A stretch of DNA of 64,000 nucleotides from Humulus lupulus. Its lineage: Eukaryota; Streptophyta; Magnoliopsida; Rosales; Cannabaceae. The first letter of the stretch is position 1. Each line of letters starts with the position of its first letter. Below the pieces are notes generated by a model. The model was not told the DNA's origin, did not search any database, and worked only from the letters and a program-made list of their open reading frames with translations. Positions 11,520 through 23,900 of this stretch are shown here, one piece after another. Position numbers and translations under genes: made by a program. The stretch lies in assembly GCF_963169125.1 (NCBI RefSeq), contig NC_084798.1, forward strand, positions 173,443,980-173,507,979, read 5' to 3'.

Positions 11520-14500
11520 TGACCTTGGCCAATAGCTCAACCATGGGGTCGACCTCAGGAGAGCGACCTACAGTAGCGGCATCCCTTGCCTTAGTGATTT
11601 TGGCCTCCTCCACTTCCAGACACCCTCAAGCATGGCTTGCATGTTGGGCTCTTCAGCGAATGGCAGGTCCAAATCCCTGTTGCTCTGCCATGCAACATAT
11701 ATGGTGTCAAGCTCTTTCTCTACCTCGGTTGCTTGGAGACGGAAGGCTTCAACATCCTTCTTCACCTAGGCCAACTCTTCAGACCAAGCTACAAATTCTT
11801 TCTTGGTGTTGGCCAGTTCCTCGGTCTGAGTAGTCATATCCTCTACCCTTGTGGCCAGCTCCCTAGTCCTAGCGATCAGCTCACGGTGTGCGAGCAGCCA
11901 ATTCCCCTTCCACAACCTGAGTTCGGGCCGCACCTTCCTCAAGCAGCTTTGAAGAAGTATCCTCGAGAATCAACACCTTTGATTGCTTGATGGCCAGCTG
12001 GTTTTCTAGGTCTCGGACACGGGCCTTCGTGTCCTCGACCTCTTTCTGGAGTTTTGAATGTGCCTCCAGAAAAACTAACGACCCGTTAAGCTGAGCCAAT
12101 TCGTCTCGGGCTTCCCGCAACTCAAAGGAACGCATCAGCACAATGTCTCCTAATCTCTGACTGAAGGATGAAGTCTGTATCAAAATAAGTAATCAGTACA
12201 AATACACAAGCACATAAATCGATAACTTGATGAAAAGATTATATCAGAGACTTACCCTCAAAGCGGAGAGGCGGTTGGCAGTGACCAAGGACACCTCGTT
12301 GTTGCTACCACATCGGGAAAATCTGTGGTAAGGCATTTCACATAGGGACCCTACTGTAACGATCCAAATTTCCTAATAAGGCTCAGGGCCTTGGTTAGGG
12401 GGCCAGGATGGTAAATCTTAGAATTATATGATTATGTGATATTTATGTGTATCATTATGTGAATATGTGAATAACATCATAATATGACTTGATATGCATG
12501 TTTAGGTGTATTAAATATGTATGTGAGCCCATTTCTGTTTAATTGGGCAATTTTTCGTATTTTGGCCATTTTGGGCATATTTGGCATTTATGTGGTATAT
12601 ATGTGGTGCTTCATTATTATTTGGTTATGCTTGGGTTACACAGCACGAGACGATCCTAGGAGGCAAACTAGTGGGAAAATCACAATGGGATTTATACTTG
12701 ACTCGGAGTGAGTCAAGGGGTATTTAGGACATTACCGAGATATTGGGTAATGGGAATAAATATTTGGTGATAAATTGGGAGTTAGTGAGATCAGGGGGAA
12801 ATTATGGGAATTTTGACTATTTTACCCCGAGGGGCGTTTCGGGACCTCGAGCATTAGGATTTGCTTTAGGCTACTTAAGCTTGAAGTAACCTGTTAAGAA
12901 ATAAAAAGTACGTTCAGAACGTTCTCTCTCCCTCAAAGTTCCATTTTCGACACCCGATCTTCGAAGGAAACTTGAGTTTTAGGACTCGGATTCAAGCGAA
13001 GATTGAGGCATAACGATTCTAGGGAAGATTAGAAGCTTTTTAGTCGAAGGATTTAGTTGGGAAACAACTCAATCGAAGGTAATCCAAGTTTTAAGTTCTA
13101 AGTTTTTAAAGCTTTTAAGCTTGAATTGGATTTTGTGTTTTGATGAGTTTTTGAATGAATTGAAGCTCGTATTTTATTGGTATTGGATAATTAGGATGTT
13201 TGGGAACTTTGATTTTTGGATTTGGAGATGTTTGGGTAGGTTTTTGGAAGGTTTTAAAATGGAGAAAATGCAGGTTTTTGGGCTGGTTCGTGGTTGGGCC
13301 GCAGCCCTGTTCTAAGGCGTCGAGGCCCATGCTTGAAGAAGGAAGAGGCTGGCTGTTGAGCAAGTAGGGTCACAACATAAGATAGGTGTGCTGCGGCGCT
13401 TGACACAATCAGAGTAAAGGCTGGCTTTTATCTGGAGGCGGGCCACATCATAGGGTTTGGGGGCCGCGGCGCTTAAGGGAAATTTTTCCCAAATTTGGTT
13501 TTTAGTCGTGGGAGCTTAACTCTTAGGGCTTGGGTTCGGTCTAGAAGTATTTATTTACTCATTTTGATGAGGTTTTATATTATGGTCGTAACTAGGTTAT
13601 CGCTAGGGGCTTGGAAACATGATCGTGCTTATGGCTCATTTATTGGTAACATGTGCTTGGACCAAAGGTAAGAAAACTGCACCCAGCATACGATGCATGT
13701 GATGCATAAGATACATGAGATTAGGGCATGACATGAATGCTGAATACGAGATTGATTAGAGCTTGAGTCTCTGTATTTGTGCATGATTATAATTATGCTT
13801 CTGGTTATTGATTAAGCATGCTAAATGCCTTATATCTGAATATTTGACAAGTATAAAGAGTTAAACTCCTCGGGAGCCCCACCACATGCGGTCTCCTCGG
13901 GATGAAGGATAGAGTGGGAAACATCACGCATGAGTTGGCCCATCTCTTGTCTAAGGTTTGTCTCATATTGACAAAACCAAGTCGCATGCATGGACGTCGA
14001 GATGTCTAGAGGCACGTTACCCTGAGGATGCTTCCTTCTCTTCGGGTTTTCCAGGAATACGTCGATGAGGTCCTGGTAATCTTGGTACTCCTCATTGGTC
14101 CAGTGTCGCCCCGAGACTTGTCCACACTCATGAAGCGAGGGAGAGAAGAGAAGATGTTCAGGACTAGCTCCGTCCCTTAAGAAATTAGCACGATGGACAA
14201 TGAAGGGGTTTTTACCTTGAGGCATGGTGGATGGCCCAATCCTGTCCTTGAGCTCTGCCTCGAGCTCCTGGTCTTCTCTTGCCTCCTTGATGGCTCAGAT
14301 GGCAAGGGCAGTCTCAACGCGCTATTTGCAAAGATATCTTGTATATGCCATCTCAGCCTGGGCTGTCACATAGTTCGAGTGTCTCAGCGCCTCCATGTGT
14401 TATGCCTTCGAGTCGCGAAACCTAGTGAGAAGAACAGGGCTAATCCTTTGCCCCCGCTGTAGTAGTCCATACATCCTTAAGCCAGTGTTTGTGACGAGAA

Positions 14501-15440
14501 ACATGAGGCTCATGTTCTCGTCAGAAAGCTCACTCATTGCCCTAAACCTCACATTGAAGGAGTCAGCGAAGGAAGTGCAGTTGTAAGAACCTGAAAGGAG
14601 TGAAAATCTTAATAAACGTTGAGAAAGGGTACAAATCCAAGTCACGAGGAGAAGAAACTTACCAACCCCCGCGAAATCCAGGAGAAGGGTGGGGTTGGTC
14701 ATCGTGGGAAAACCACTGGCGAAGAACATGTCTTTGTAGTTGCAGGCGTGGTTGTCGTTACCGCACGGGGTTTTATAGCTCATCCCCGGTTGTGTATACT
14801 TAATCAAAGTATAATAACCGTCTCGATCATCCTTCTTCGAGATCTGGCAGAAACTGTAGAGAAACAGTATCTCTACGGAGGATGGCACGGGCCAGTTCTG
14901 CATCTTTTACATAACGTATAGTCCCACCAACACCCGATATCCGTTCAGGATGAGTTGGAAGGGGGCTATGCTGACGAACTTCAAGAAGTCGACATAGTGT
15001 TGGTGTAGGGGCAGCGCTGCACCAGCTTGAAGAAGAGAAGCGCTTGAGGCCTCGAGGCCTTGGACGCTCTCATGAGCCCTCTCGTCGTCCCCAGCAAGGC
15101 GCACCAACATATTTTTGGTGTCCACCCCATAATGAGTTGTAATTTTCTCCAGCGCTCCTCAGTGCCTAAGCTTGCTGGGGATAACTGTCACTTCGAACTC
15201 CTCGACAGTATAAGGAGTGCCCGAAGGCACGAGGCCCACATTGACCTTCTCCTCCACATACCCAACTCAGAGAGGTTTGGTGGCTGATGGCGCATCCTCT
15301 CGCCCCACGAGTGCTCGACTCTCAAACCACATGCTTCTCTTCTCGGTGTGCTATTCGTTCTCTTGCGCCATCCCCAACAGCTCGAAGTCAAATGCATAGA
15401 ATCCTTATTGATGGAGCTGATAAAGCTTCTTGGACATCTG
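11520..15440 (-). pseudogene. TAT-1 antisense ORF (aORF), decayed
   Basis: Reading leftward from about 15440 (LYQLHQ, GFYAFDFELL), the product aligns with the TAT-4 aORF. It runs through HYVDFLKFVSIAPFQL (near 14970), SVEILFLYSFCQ, FASGF...NPTLLLDFAGVG (14700s), a middle part (13830-14225) with YQDYQDLIDVF, and a coiled-coil tail (11568-12183; ELREARDELAQL, LQKEVEDTKARVRDLENQL). A GT-AG intron is visible at about 12176-12255. The family is the putative gypsy-type transposon protein domain; its biochemical role is unknown. A truncated chromovirus LTR (12357-13850) and several stops destroy it. Confidence 0.75.
12357..13850 (+). mobile_element. truncated chromovirus-type LTR inside the TAT-1 aORF
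   Basis: It starts TGTAACGATCCAAATTTCC, preceded by CCTAC. It follows the solo LTR at 5636-8003 through the GCCGCGGC-like stretch and GGTAAGAAAACTGCACCC (13667) to about 13785, then matches nothing until aORF sequence returns near 13850. The last ~0.9 kb of the LTR and its end are missing, and no matching duplication was found. The right boundary is approximate. Confidence 0.65.
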
Positions 15441-15848
15441 CAACAAACACCAAGCAGTCAGCTCCTTGACCCGAAGAAAGATAGGCCAAAACGACAACCC
15501 CTAAGACCACTACTCGGGGAGAAGGGAAGGAAAGATAAACTAATGACATTGGAGTGCCCTCGGATTCGGATACCACCAGAAAAGATAAACACCATCGGAG
15601 ATGATGAACATCGCCAGAATCTGGAATTGGATGTTCAGAAAGACGAAAAACACCTGAAGACAACTCTGAATGTCTAAATATGCTATTTAAGCCGTTTTCG
15701 ACGACGAATAAGGTAAAAACAACCTCTAAAAATCCCAAAAAAACAACTCCTAAGCCTACATCCTAAGTCCTCAAACATACACGAAAACATAAATTCATAG
15801 TTTAGAGGCTGAAGAATTGAGTGCGAACTCTGAAGAATTCATTGTCGT

Positions 15849-15862
15849 TTACCCATATATAA
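15849..15862 (-). promoter_or_regulatory. candidate TATA box for the TAT-1 aORF
   Basis: On the minus strand the sequence reads TTCTTATATATGGG, about 410 bases upstream of the first recognisable aORF codons. TAT-3, TAT-4 and TAT-5 have TATA-like boxes at comparable places upstream of their aORFs. Confidence 0.4.
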
Positions 15863-16355
15863 GAAGATTCATGCCAATCATCCAAAGTGACAAATCAAAG
15901 AGGATGCAAAGCCAGGATATGGTGGGACGGAGAATTGTTTGGGAAGCTGAGAGTGGTTAGAGAGTGGAAGACGCAGAAAAATTGAAATGAAAAAAGGTAA
16001 CTTCATATGCCCACTGCTTGGGGGCAAAGTATGTTCACCCCGACCGTCGGATTACCTATGACATAGGTACCCGAGACCGATCTAAGGGCTAGGATCTGAA
16101 AGGCGTGGGTCATGATCATTAGCATTGGAAAAGGAAAACCTCGAGTACAGGTTGAAAGGACACCTAAAGTATGGATAAGAGGTTTTGGGCTGTTGATCTG
16201 ACCCCTCATTAATTGCACAGATTTATGGGGCCAACAATAGGGTCTCAACATGAGGCATGAAATCTTGTCGTGACGTAAGAGGAAATTCAAACGTTTCCAT
16301 TCGAGGACTATTAGATTTATCCCCAGTTTTAAGTCTCCACTGTCCGAGGACAAAT

Positions 16356-16373
16356 AGAGACTTGGGGGGCAAA
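16356..16373 (+). promoter_or_regulatory. TAT-1 polypurine tract
   Basis: AGAGACTTGGGGGGCAAA lies directly against the 3' LTR start (TGTTGTCC at 16374). It is the expected plus-strand DNA priming site. TAT-4 has the same tract with changes. Confidence 0.85.
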
Positions 16374-17215
16374 TGTTGTCCGAATTTTCACCAAGGGACA
16401 CGTGGCAATCAGAAACCTGTGTGGTCAGGATACGTGGTGGAGATACGTGTCTCTTCAAGTGAGCTCACTCTCCGTGGTTAGTCTTTAGAGGGTGGATATC
16501 TCAAAAGAAGGTCGTGACCATCGGGTAAAGACAAGGCACAAGCGTCTCTATCTAAGCATATGTCCTCGAGCTCTTTACAAGCATATGTCCTCCAGGTTAA
16601 GGACCTTGTCGTCAGGACCTAGAGGACTAGCCAGATGTCAACCAGTGCATGTTTGCAGCGTCAGAGGATCATCAGACCACCTTTTTGGTGATCCGTCTAC
16701 AGTGTTGTCATGTGTACGACTCGACAATTAGCACTCCCACTGCGCTGCCAGACAAGGAAATACATGTGGCATGCCCTGACAGTGCCAGGGGCATGTTCCC
16801 CATAAAGTAGGTAACTTTTCTCAGTAGGCCCCGTGCATTTTGCTTAGGACGTGATCTCTAGTTAATGAAACTCAATGCATTAAAGTGGTATTAATACCTG
16901 AATAATGGGGAGAATGTGGATTAATTACAAATAATATGCATTAATGACCCTAGCCTCTATAAATAGGGTTGGGAGTCTCGTTGTAAAGGGTTGGAATTGA
17001 GAAAGGGCGAGAGCCTTGTACTCAGAGCAATATAAATGCTTCTTGAGAAAACTCTATTGGAGCTTGACCTAACAAGCTTCCAATCTCCTTAATACGAGAG
17101 ACTCGTGGACTAGGGATATTTTATAGCCTGAACCATGTAAAAAAATGTTGTGTTCTTGTTTGTTCATTTATTTTATCTCTCATCTTTAGGTCGATAGTTA
17201 AAAAGGCAGTCAACA
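16374..17215 (+). repeat. TAT-1 3' LTR
   Basis: This 842-bp copy of the 5' LTR (862 bp) ends GTCAACA, followed by the target duplication CATCC at 17216-17220. Substitutions and small indels are scattered along the alignment, consistent with an old insertion. Confidence 0.93.
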
Positions 17216-19340
17216 CATCCTTCAATTGTCGATAATCATCAGTATTATGGCCGATGTCATTGTGGTATCGGTAAAACTTTAAGGGATCTCTATTCGCCCT
17301 CTGATGCTTTAATGGCTCTTGTTTCTTCCATAGAAGGCGATTAGAGTTCGCTAGGAAAATACGTTCCCGTGTATCCGTCACGTCTATGTAGGTGGCATAA
17401 ATGGGCTTGAATTTTTCCCCAGGCTTGTTCTTCTTTGTGTCGCTCTGGTCGCCCTTACCATTCCCTTTCCTCTTATTGTTTCCCACTTGGTTATTCTGGG
17501 TAACAGGTTAAGTCGTAGTTAAAACATATGTCACTGCTCCAGCGGGCTAAATAGGGACTTGGTTGGTTCCTACGATAGCGGATCACGCCTCCTCCAAGTT
17601 TATCCATTCCTGAGCTCGGGCCAAGAACTCATCTACACTTTTAACTCCTTTTCACTGGAGCTCTTGCCATAGATTGCCTCCCACCAGTATTCCCGTTCTC
17701 ATTACCATAAGCTTGGTTCTATCATCGGCATCCCCAGCTTGCACTGCAACATTGGCGAACGTGCTCAGATATGCAAGGACTCACCAGGTTGCTATTTTAA
17801 GTTGGCCAATGAGTCAGCCTCTACGCGAGTTTCCTTTGAAGCTCGGAATGCTTTCTTGAACTCGAAAGACAACTTCTTCCATGAGCTTATCGAATGTTTT
17901 TTGTACTTTTTGAACCACTGTCTGGCGGGTCCGATCAAAGTCATGGGGAACAAAATACATCTTAGGTCGAACCTAACATTGTGGGCCATCATCAACGTAT
18001 TGAACATCTCAAGGTGGTCAGATGGATCTGCGTTTCCATCAAACGCTGGCATTTTTGGTATCCTGAAGCCAATAGGATACGGAGTTGCTGCAATATTCAG
18101 GGGGAAAGGTTCAAGCTCCTTATCGAAATCACAATCATCAATTCCTTTTCCATATAAGAGCTTCCTTATTTGCTCATCCATCAAGGTGAGTCACTCGAGG
18201 GTTAGGTATTTGGTCTCTAAGTATGCTGGGAGCTATTCACTAGCTCCCATCCTTTTGTATGGGTTTGATGGGTTGTTTTCCCTCCAAGTTCGAGCTTGGT
18301 TAGGCGGGACATTTCCATTGTCGAGTATTATAGACAACCCTCCCCCGTGTTGAGTATAACTCATATCATCATTGTGAGCCGGATACCTCCATTGTGAATT
18401 CAGATGATCATGCAGGTCAGGATGTGGATCGAAATGAGGACTTTGTGCTGAACTAAGATGGTTCCTCAGGTCACTTTTAGACCTACCTCCATGCTGGCTC
18501 CCCATCCAGTAACTTCCATTTGCGAAACTTATGACTCGCGGCTGAGATCGAGGACCTGGATTACCAGCACGTGCTTGTGGGACGTAAGTGTCTACTAATT
18601 AGGGGGTGGGGGGGGGGGGGGGGAGATTTATCCTACTATTTCCATGAATTGGAGCGTCTCTCTGTGGGCGTGGTGGTGTAGGATGTCTAACTAGCGATGG
18701 AGAATGTCTTATCAGTAAGGCTATCCTCGTCCCATCAGGAAGATCTAAGCTATCCTGTCTCGGTTCTACCCCGATATCACGAGTTCTCTGTGCCTGTGGT
18801 TTTGATCGCGGCGCTGGAAAATTCACTAGGGTGTTTTGTCTCCGTGAATTTTTCCCAGCTCGCCCTAATGGGTTGTTATGGACATTCCTTTGAATTTGTG
18901 CAGAAGGCACGAAGCTGGGGGTCGCACTTCTGACCGACCGACTGACATGTGGATGATGGTTCCTGTGATGATTAGTGAGCTGAGTACTCTGCTGATTTCG
19001 CTCTGAAGGTACAGAGCTCGAAGTGGCGGTCTTGACAGAACGACTAGGATTGGGTCGGTTATTCCTGTGGGACCTAGGGGACCCACTTTGCCTCTTTCTG
19101 ATGTTAGCATCGGTTGCAAGAGGGGGTAACCAAGCCAGGACCTCTTCGATCTGTCTATTAGCCCTAGTGAGATGGCTCATTAATTGGGAATTCTCCATCT
19201 TGATAGTTATTAGATATTCTAGATTAGGATTTGGTGGGCGTGACGATGAACTCCCAGTGTCGTCCTGGTCCACCTATTGCTTCTCAGGACGTTGATGAAC
19301 ATCTAGGCCCTTTTCAATGGGAACGACTGTATGATGCGCC
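17216..19340 (-). pseudogene. TAT-2 gag, N-terminal and core part
   Basis: Gag remnant read leftward. The first part (19273 down to 18599) is a Ser/Arg/Pro-rich N-terminal region ending at a long G run on the plus strand (18607-18623), a likely frameshift site. Next is a linker with SDLRNHL and PDLHDHLN (18233-18505), equivalent to the DLRDNLN motifs of the other elements. The core (17792-18184) has FDGNADPSDHL, ILFPMTL, ARQWFKKY and SWKKLSFEF. The basic and zinc-knuckle-like part (17216-17486) has FYRYHNDIGHNTDDYRQLKD, with Tyr where TAT-3 and TAT-5 have Cys. TAT-1 cuts the frame at 17221 and it continues at 585. In-frame stops occur upstream of 19273 and after 17792. Confidence 0.85.
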
Positions 19341-19379
19341 TCTTACCCACCAGGTTATTCCATTTCGGCTGTATAAGCA

Positions 19380-19408
19380 TTAATTTCCTCTCAACGAAAA
19401 CACCAAAC
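19380..19408 (-). promoter_or_regulatory. TAT-2 primer-binding region
   Basis: Directly inside the LTR, the minus strand reads GTTTGGTGTTTTCGTTGAGAG, a variant of the TTTTGGTGCTTTCATTGAGA region next to the TAT-3, TAT-4 and TAT-5 5' LTRs. Its position adjoins the LTR as a tRNA primer-binding site should. I could not assign the tRNA. Confidence 0.6.
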
Positions 19409-19572
19409 TGTTGACGCAGTTTTTTGCCAACAGCAGATTTAGAAATATAATAAGATGGATATTAGTGCTTATTTGCAAACCATAATGAACTTATACAAAA
19501 AATTTCTCACACACACGATTTTACATGGTTCAGTTGTTAAAATCCACCTAGTCCACGAGACAACATTATTAC
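19409..19572 (-). repeat. TAT-2 5' LTR, 3' end part
   Basis: The plus strand begins TGTTGACGCAG, i.e. the LTR ends CTGCGTCAACA on the minus strand. It stops at 19572, where TAT-4 is inserted. The last five bases, ATTAC, are one copy of the TAT-4 duplication. The remainder is at 42858-43426. Confidence 0.75.
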
Positions 19573-20453
19573 TATTGACTGCCTTTTTCGTTATCAACCT
19601 TAAAACGAGAGACTAAAGAAATAAGCAATTCGACCACAAGGATTTTTGTGTGGTTCAGGTTATAAAAGAACCCTAGTCCATGAGTCTCTGATATTAAGAG
19701 GATTGGAAGCTTGTGATTGCAAGCTCCAATGGTGTATTCTCAGGCAACGCTTAGATTGCTCTGAGTATAAGATCTTTTCTCTCTAAAAAACTGAACCCCT
19801 TACAATGAGACTCTCAGCCCTATTTATAGAGGTGTGGGACATTAATACTAATCATCAATAATTAATACACCTTCTTCCCATCATTGGAGGATTAATACCA
19901 ATTTAATGCATTGGTCTGCATTGAATAGAGATCACAGCTCAAGCGAGATCTATGGGGCCCACCGTAGAAAGGTACCTACTCTAGGGGGAACATGCCCCAG
20001 GTACTGTTAGGGCGTGCTGTCAGTACCTCCATGTCAGATGGCGTAGTGGGAGTGTGAACTTCTGAGTCATACACTCGACAACTCTATTGAAGGATTGCTC
20101 AAAAAGGTTGTCAGACGATCCTCTAGCGCTGCAAACCCGCACTAGCTGACACCTGGCACCTTATTCGATGTCCGAGAACCGGAACCTCGGACTTAGGAGA
20201 CGATTGGGGGAGGAGATCCCTAGCCTTAATTTCCTGAGCTGGAAAACCTCCAGCTTCGAGGGCACACCTCATAGAGTAATCTACTTTTAAGGTATCCACG
20301 GTCTACCAACTGGCAAAAATAGGCGACCTCACCCATAAGGATCTTCCTCCTGAATAGAGCCCTCGGGGGGGTAGCATAGTCCGAAGACGTCTATGACCAT
20401 CTGAGCCAGTCATTTTGAGTTGCCACATGTCAAAGGCGAAAATATGGACAATA
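19573..20453 (-). repeat. TAT-4 3' LTR
   Basis: This 881-bp LTR matches 41996-42852 at roughly 90 percent by eye. Both ends carry TG-to-TA type changes: it starts TATTGACTGCC on the plus strand and ends GGACAATA. A TATA motif (CCCTATTTATAG on the plus strand, near 19832) marks the U3 promoter. Confidence 0.9.
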
Positions 20454-20471
20454 TTTGCCTCCTAAGTCTCT
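20454..20471 (-). promoter_or_regulatory. TAT-4 polypurine tract
   Basis: The minus strand reads GAGACTTAGGAGGCAAA directly against the LTR. It corresponds to AGACTTGGGGGGCAAA of TAT-1, with two purine substitutions. Confidence 0.75.
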
Positions 20472-20800
20472 ACTCGCCCTTAGGCAGTGGAGACTTAAAT
20501 TAGGAGGAGTGATTTGAAAATTTTGAGGGAAAAATGTTTGCGCTTTTCTCTTACGTCACTCTGAAGAGTGAACCCACATGTTGACACCCCATTTCTAGGC
20601 TCGTCAATTCGTGCATTTAATTAGGGGTCAACTCCGAGATCCCAAATGTCTACTCACCACCCAAGGCGTCTTTTCCCAAAGAAATAATGATTGCGATCTG
20701 TGCCTTTTGAACCTTGATCGCTAGATCATCCTCATGACCTTATCAGGGGAAGCCATCCGATAGTCTTGGGGAAATTTTTTTCCCCTTAAGTTTTATTAGG

Positions 20801-20807
20801 TATAAAA
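20801..20807 (+). promoter_or_regulatory. candidate TATA box of the TAT-4 aORF
   Basis: TATAAAA lies 152 bases upstream of the probable first ATG (20953) of the antisense ORF and on its strand, followed by a pyrimidine-rich leader. Confidence 0.5.
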
Positions 20808-20952
20808 CCTAGAAAAACTCTTCTCAATCTCACACTGTTACCATACGAAAACCAAAACCCTCAAAGAAGCCTCTTTTCTTCCTCACCCTTATCTTTAACC
20901 ATTATTCTCGAAGCTCTGGATGATTGGCGTGAATCGTCTTACTTTTGGGCAA

Positions 20953-23900
20953 ATGGAAAACGATATCTTAGGGTCAGGACTCGCCTCAGCACCTACCTCC
21001 GTTTCATCTCGGGTAAGTGCCTTTCTGTTTTAATTTATGCTTGAGGATTCTTGATATATGTTTAGGAATACCATTGATATGGCATTTAAGAGTGTTTTTA
21101 GCTCTCACAAATCATCCTAGGAAAATTTTAGTATTAAGGACGTTCAAAATGTCCCTCAAAAGTTTTTATATCAATTTTGCGTTTCTGGGCTTGTGACCAG
21201 AATCTGGGGAATTCTCAGATTCCGATAGGTTCATCCCCTCCGGCCTGTCCTTAGACGTCGGGGATACACCCCACCTTTCCAAACTCTTTCTCTTCTCCCT
21301 GAGCAGTATCCCTAGAGTCATCCATGTTTTTTCCATCTTTCCTTTGGTTAGAATACTAACTGCTTGGTTTTTGTTTCAGACGTCCGAGGAACTCTTGCAG
21401 CTACACGAACATGGGTTCTACCTCTTCGACCAGGAGATTTTTGATATGGCCCAAGAAGAAGGTGTCTCCGAAGGCATTGCAATGATGGGAGACCAAGAGC
21501 CAACTAAGGAGTTAGTCGTTTGTCCCGACAAACAAGTGGCGGAGAGTCCCGAAATGCCGGAAGACATGGGGTTAACCGTGGAGGAGGTTAACAGAGCCCG
21601 CTTCCACACCTTACACAAATGTACAAGGGCAATGGGTTCGAAGCACAGGATTACCAAACTCAGCTTCGACACCCTGATTCCATTGAGGCGATCATGAGGC
21701 ACTATTCGATTGGGGACAAGTGTCTTATCCACCTTTGTTGGGAGTCCGAAAGGGCACACCACAACATCAACGACCTAGGCGCCTGGAGCATGGCCCACCT
21801 GATGGCAGGGGCTACCCTACCCCTCAAACATATTTTGTGAACTTCCTAAAGTTCGTGGGGATAGCCCATTTCCAGCTTTCCCCCAATGTCTACAGAGTGC
21901 TCACGGGGATGTACATTCTATATTGGAAGCAGAAATGGCCCAAGCCTTCGCCAGTGGAGATACTCTACTTCTACAGCTTCCGCAGCACTCCATGGAAGAA
22001 GAACACCAAACAAGATGGGTACTATGCCCTGGCGAAGTATGCGGCCTCGTCACTCGACTATAAGGCTCCTCACCATAATGAGAATCATTCTCGGGATTAC
22101 AAGGACGCCTTCTTCTTCATGAACGGCTTCCAGACTTGCAGCAATCCAACCCTGATTCTCGACTTTGCCAGAGGTTGTGAGTATCTTCCTGTCCATGTTA
22201 TCATTCACATTTTTGGGCCTTTTTATGGTCGACACTTAGTCAATTCCTTTTGTGTTCGAGGATCATCTCCAGGCAATGAAGGCCCTCCCCGACCGAGATT
22301 TGGACCTTAGTGTCTTGGTGTCTGAATCAAACCTCATTAGGTCGGGGCTTATCAGCATGGAACAAAGAATCAATAACATGGAGCTGACCAAGTATCGCCA
22401 ATACAAAATTTCTCAAGAGTTGGCGTCCTATCACATCAACTACATAGACTGGCTGGCCCAGAGGGCTTTACAGAAGCGGTTGGTGGAGGAAAGGTTGGAG
22501 AACATGCGTGCCACAGAAGAAGCTCGAGAAGGCCAGGAGGATTGGGAGCTCAAGGAAGAGCTTCAAGCAAGGATGGAAGCCTCGCACGCTGCTCCAAGTA
22601 ACCTACCTCATACCCTATACCATGCTCCCCGAGTAAGGAATAGGATAAGTCTCGAGCACGTTTGGGCCTCCCCAGCTCTCCTTCACTGTAGACAAATTTC
22701 ACATCGGTACTGGACTAGGGAAAACTTCCAAGATTACATAGATTTAATAGACGTGTACCCCTAGATCAGGTGACGTCTTTCAACTTTAACTAGTTTTGCC
22801 AATATGGCACCAACATGAGTTATGAGGTCGGAAATAAGATAAGACACCTTCACTGTCTGCACCGAGGCTTAATCACGGTGGGCCTTCGAGTAGCTTATGC
22901 TTTGGCACTAATTCATTGTGGGAAATACACTAACTATTTGATTTGTTCCTGCAGCTCATATGGGGTTAGCTGACATTGCCAGGTCTGCCCTGAGGCTTGG
23001 GGCACTACCAAGCTCTTCGGCGGGAGAAGGGTAGTCACACCCTTGGTAGCATCTAGAACACCCTCCTCCAGCCAAGAGGTTGAGGTCCCTTACTCCCCCT
23101 GTGGCCATTCCTAAAGTCGATCCACCCCGGTATTGAACATCTCATCCTTGCCCGGGCAAGAAGAGGCGTAGCAAGACCCAGAGCAAGAGGCGATCCAAGA
23201 GGCAGTTCAAGACTCGAAGCAGGAGGCAGTGCCACCCCAGATCCGTCTCCTAGTGTATCCTGAGAAGTATGTGGGGGCCCTGCTAGGGCAATACGATAAA
23301 ATTCTTAAACATTTTGAAGCAAGGCTGGAGGAAGGTAGCAAGGCTCTGCATGAGACAGTCGAGGCCCTTCGCCAACTTAAGCCACCCCAAGAGAGGCCAG
23401 CCATTTCTCCAATAGGTTGAGCCGAGCTTGAGACTTTATTCTCTGAGAAGCTAGAGGAAATCGTTGCCCCTCTTGCCGCCGAGCTCCTTCAAATTGTCAG
23501 CTCCACTATGTACGAGTTGACTGCTCGAAGTTTCTCCCAACTGGGCAACAGCAACGAGGTCTCCCTCGTGGCCTCATGTTGGTACGCTTCTGTTCGGCTA
23601 AGCCAATCATCATCACATTCTAACTCAGTTCATTAATGTGTTAGGCTAACCTTTTCCTCTTTCCTCTTGCAGTCCGCTTTGGCCTACCAATGTTTGGGAG
23701 ACATCATGATGGAGAAATCATACGAACTCTAGAGGACCCAAGACAAAATTGCCTCCCTCAAGGAGAAACTTCAAGGCCCTCAAAAAGAGCTCACCGGAGC
23801 TAAAGCAGCCCTCAAAGTCAAGCAAAAACACTCTCGGGAGCTTGAAGAGGCTATCTGAAAGGTCAATGAGGACATGCAGCGGGCCAAGGAGGAAATGAAA

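Larger units (their letters stand above)
586..17215 (+). mobile_element. TAT-1: complete but decayed Tat-type element
   Basis: Two LTRs (586-1447 and 16374-17215) both start TGTTGTCC and end GTCAACA. They flank gag, protease, RT, two RNase H regions, integrase, a repeat-rich spacer and an antisense ORF. The 5-bp target duplication CATCC sits at 581-585 and 17216-17220. The element is 16.6 kb because it contains two chromovirus LTR insertions (5636-8003 and 12357-13850). All reading frames carry many stops and frameshifts, and the LTRs have clearly diverged, so it is an old copy. It inserted into the gag of TAT-2. It belongs to the same LTR family as TAT-4. Confidence 0.93.

Noticed and set aside
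12357..13850. Complete second solo LTR with target duplication
   Set aside because: Only the left end is defined (CCTAC before TGTAACG). No ...TTACA end or second CCTAC was found near 13850, so it is truncated.
18607..18623. G run as a functional programmed-frameshift site in TAT-2 gag
   Set aside because: A long homopolymer in a dead, old gag is more simply slippage or a sequencing-length error; no other element has it.
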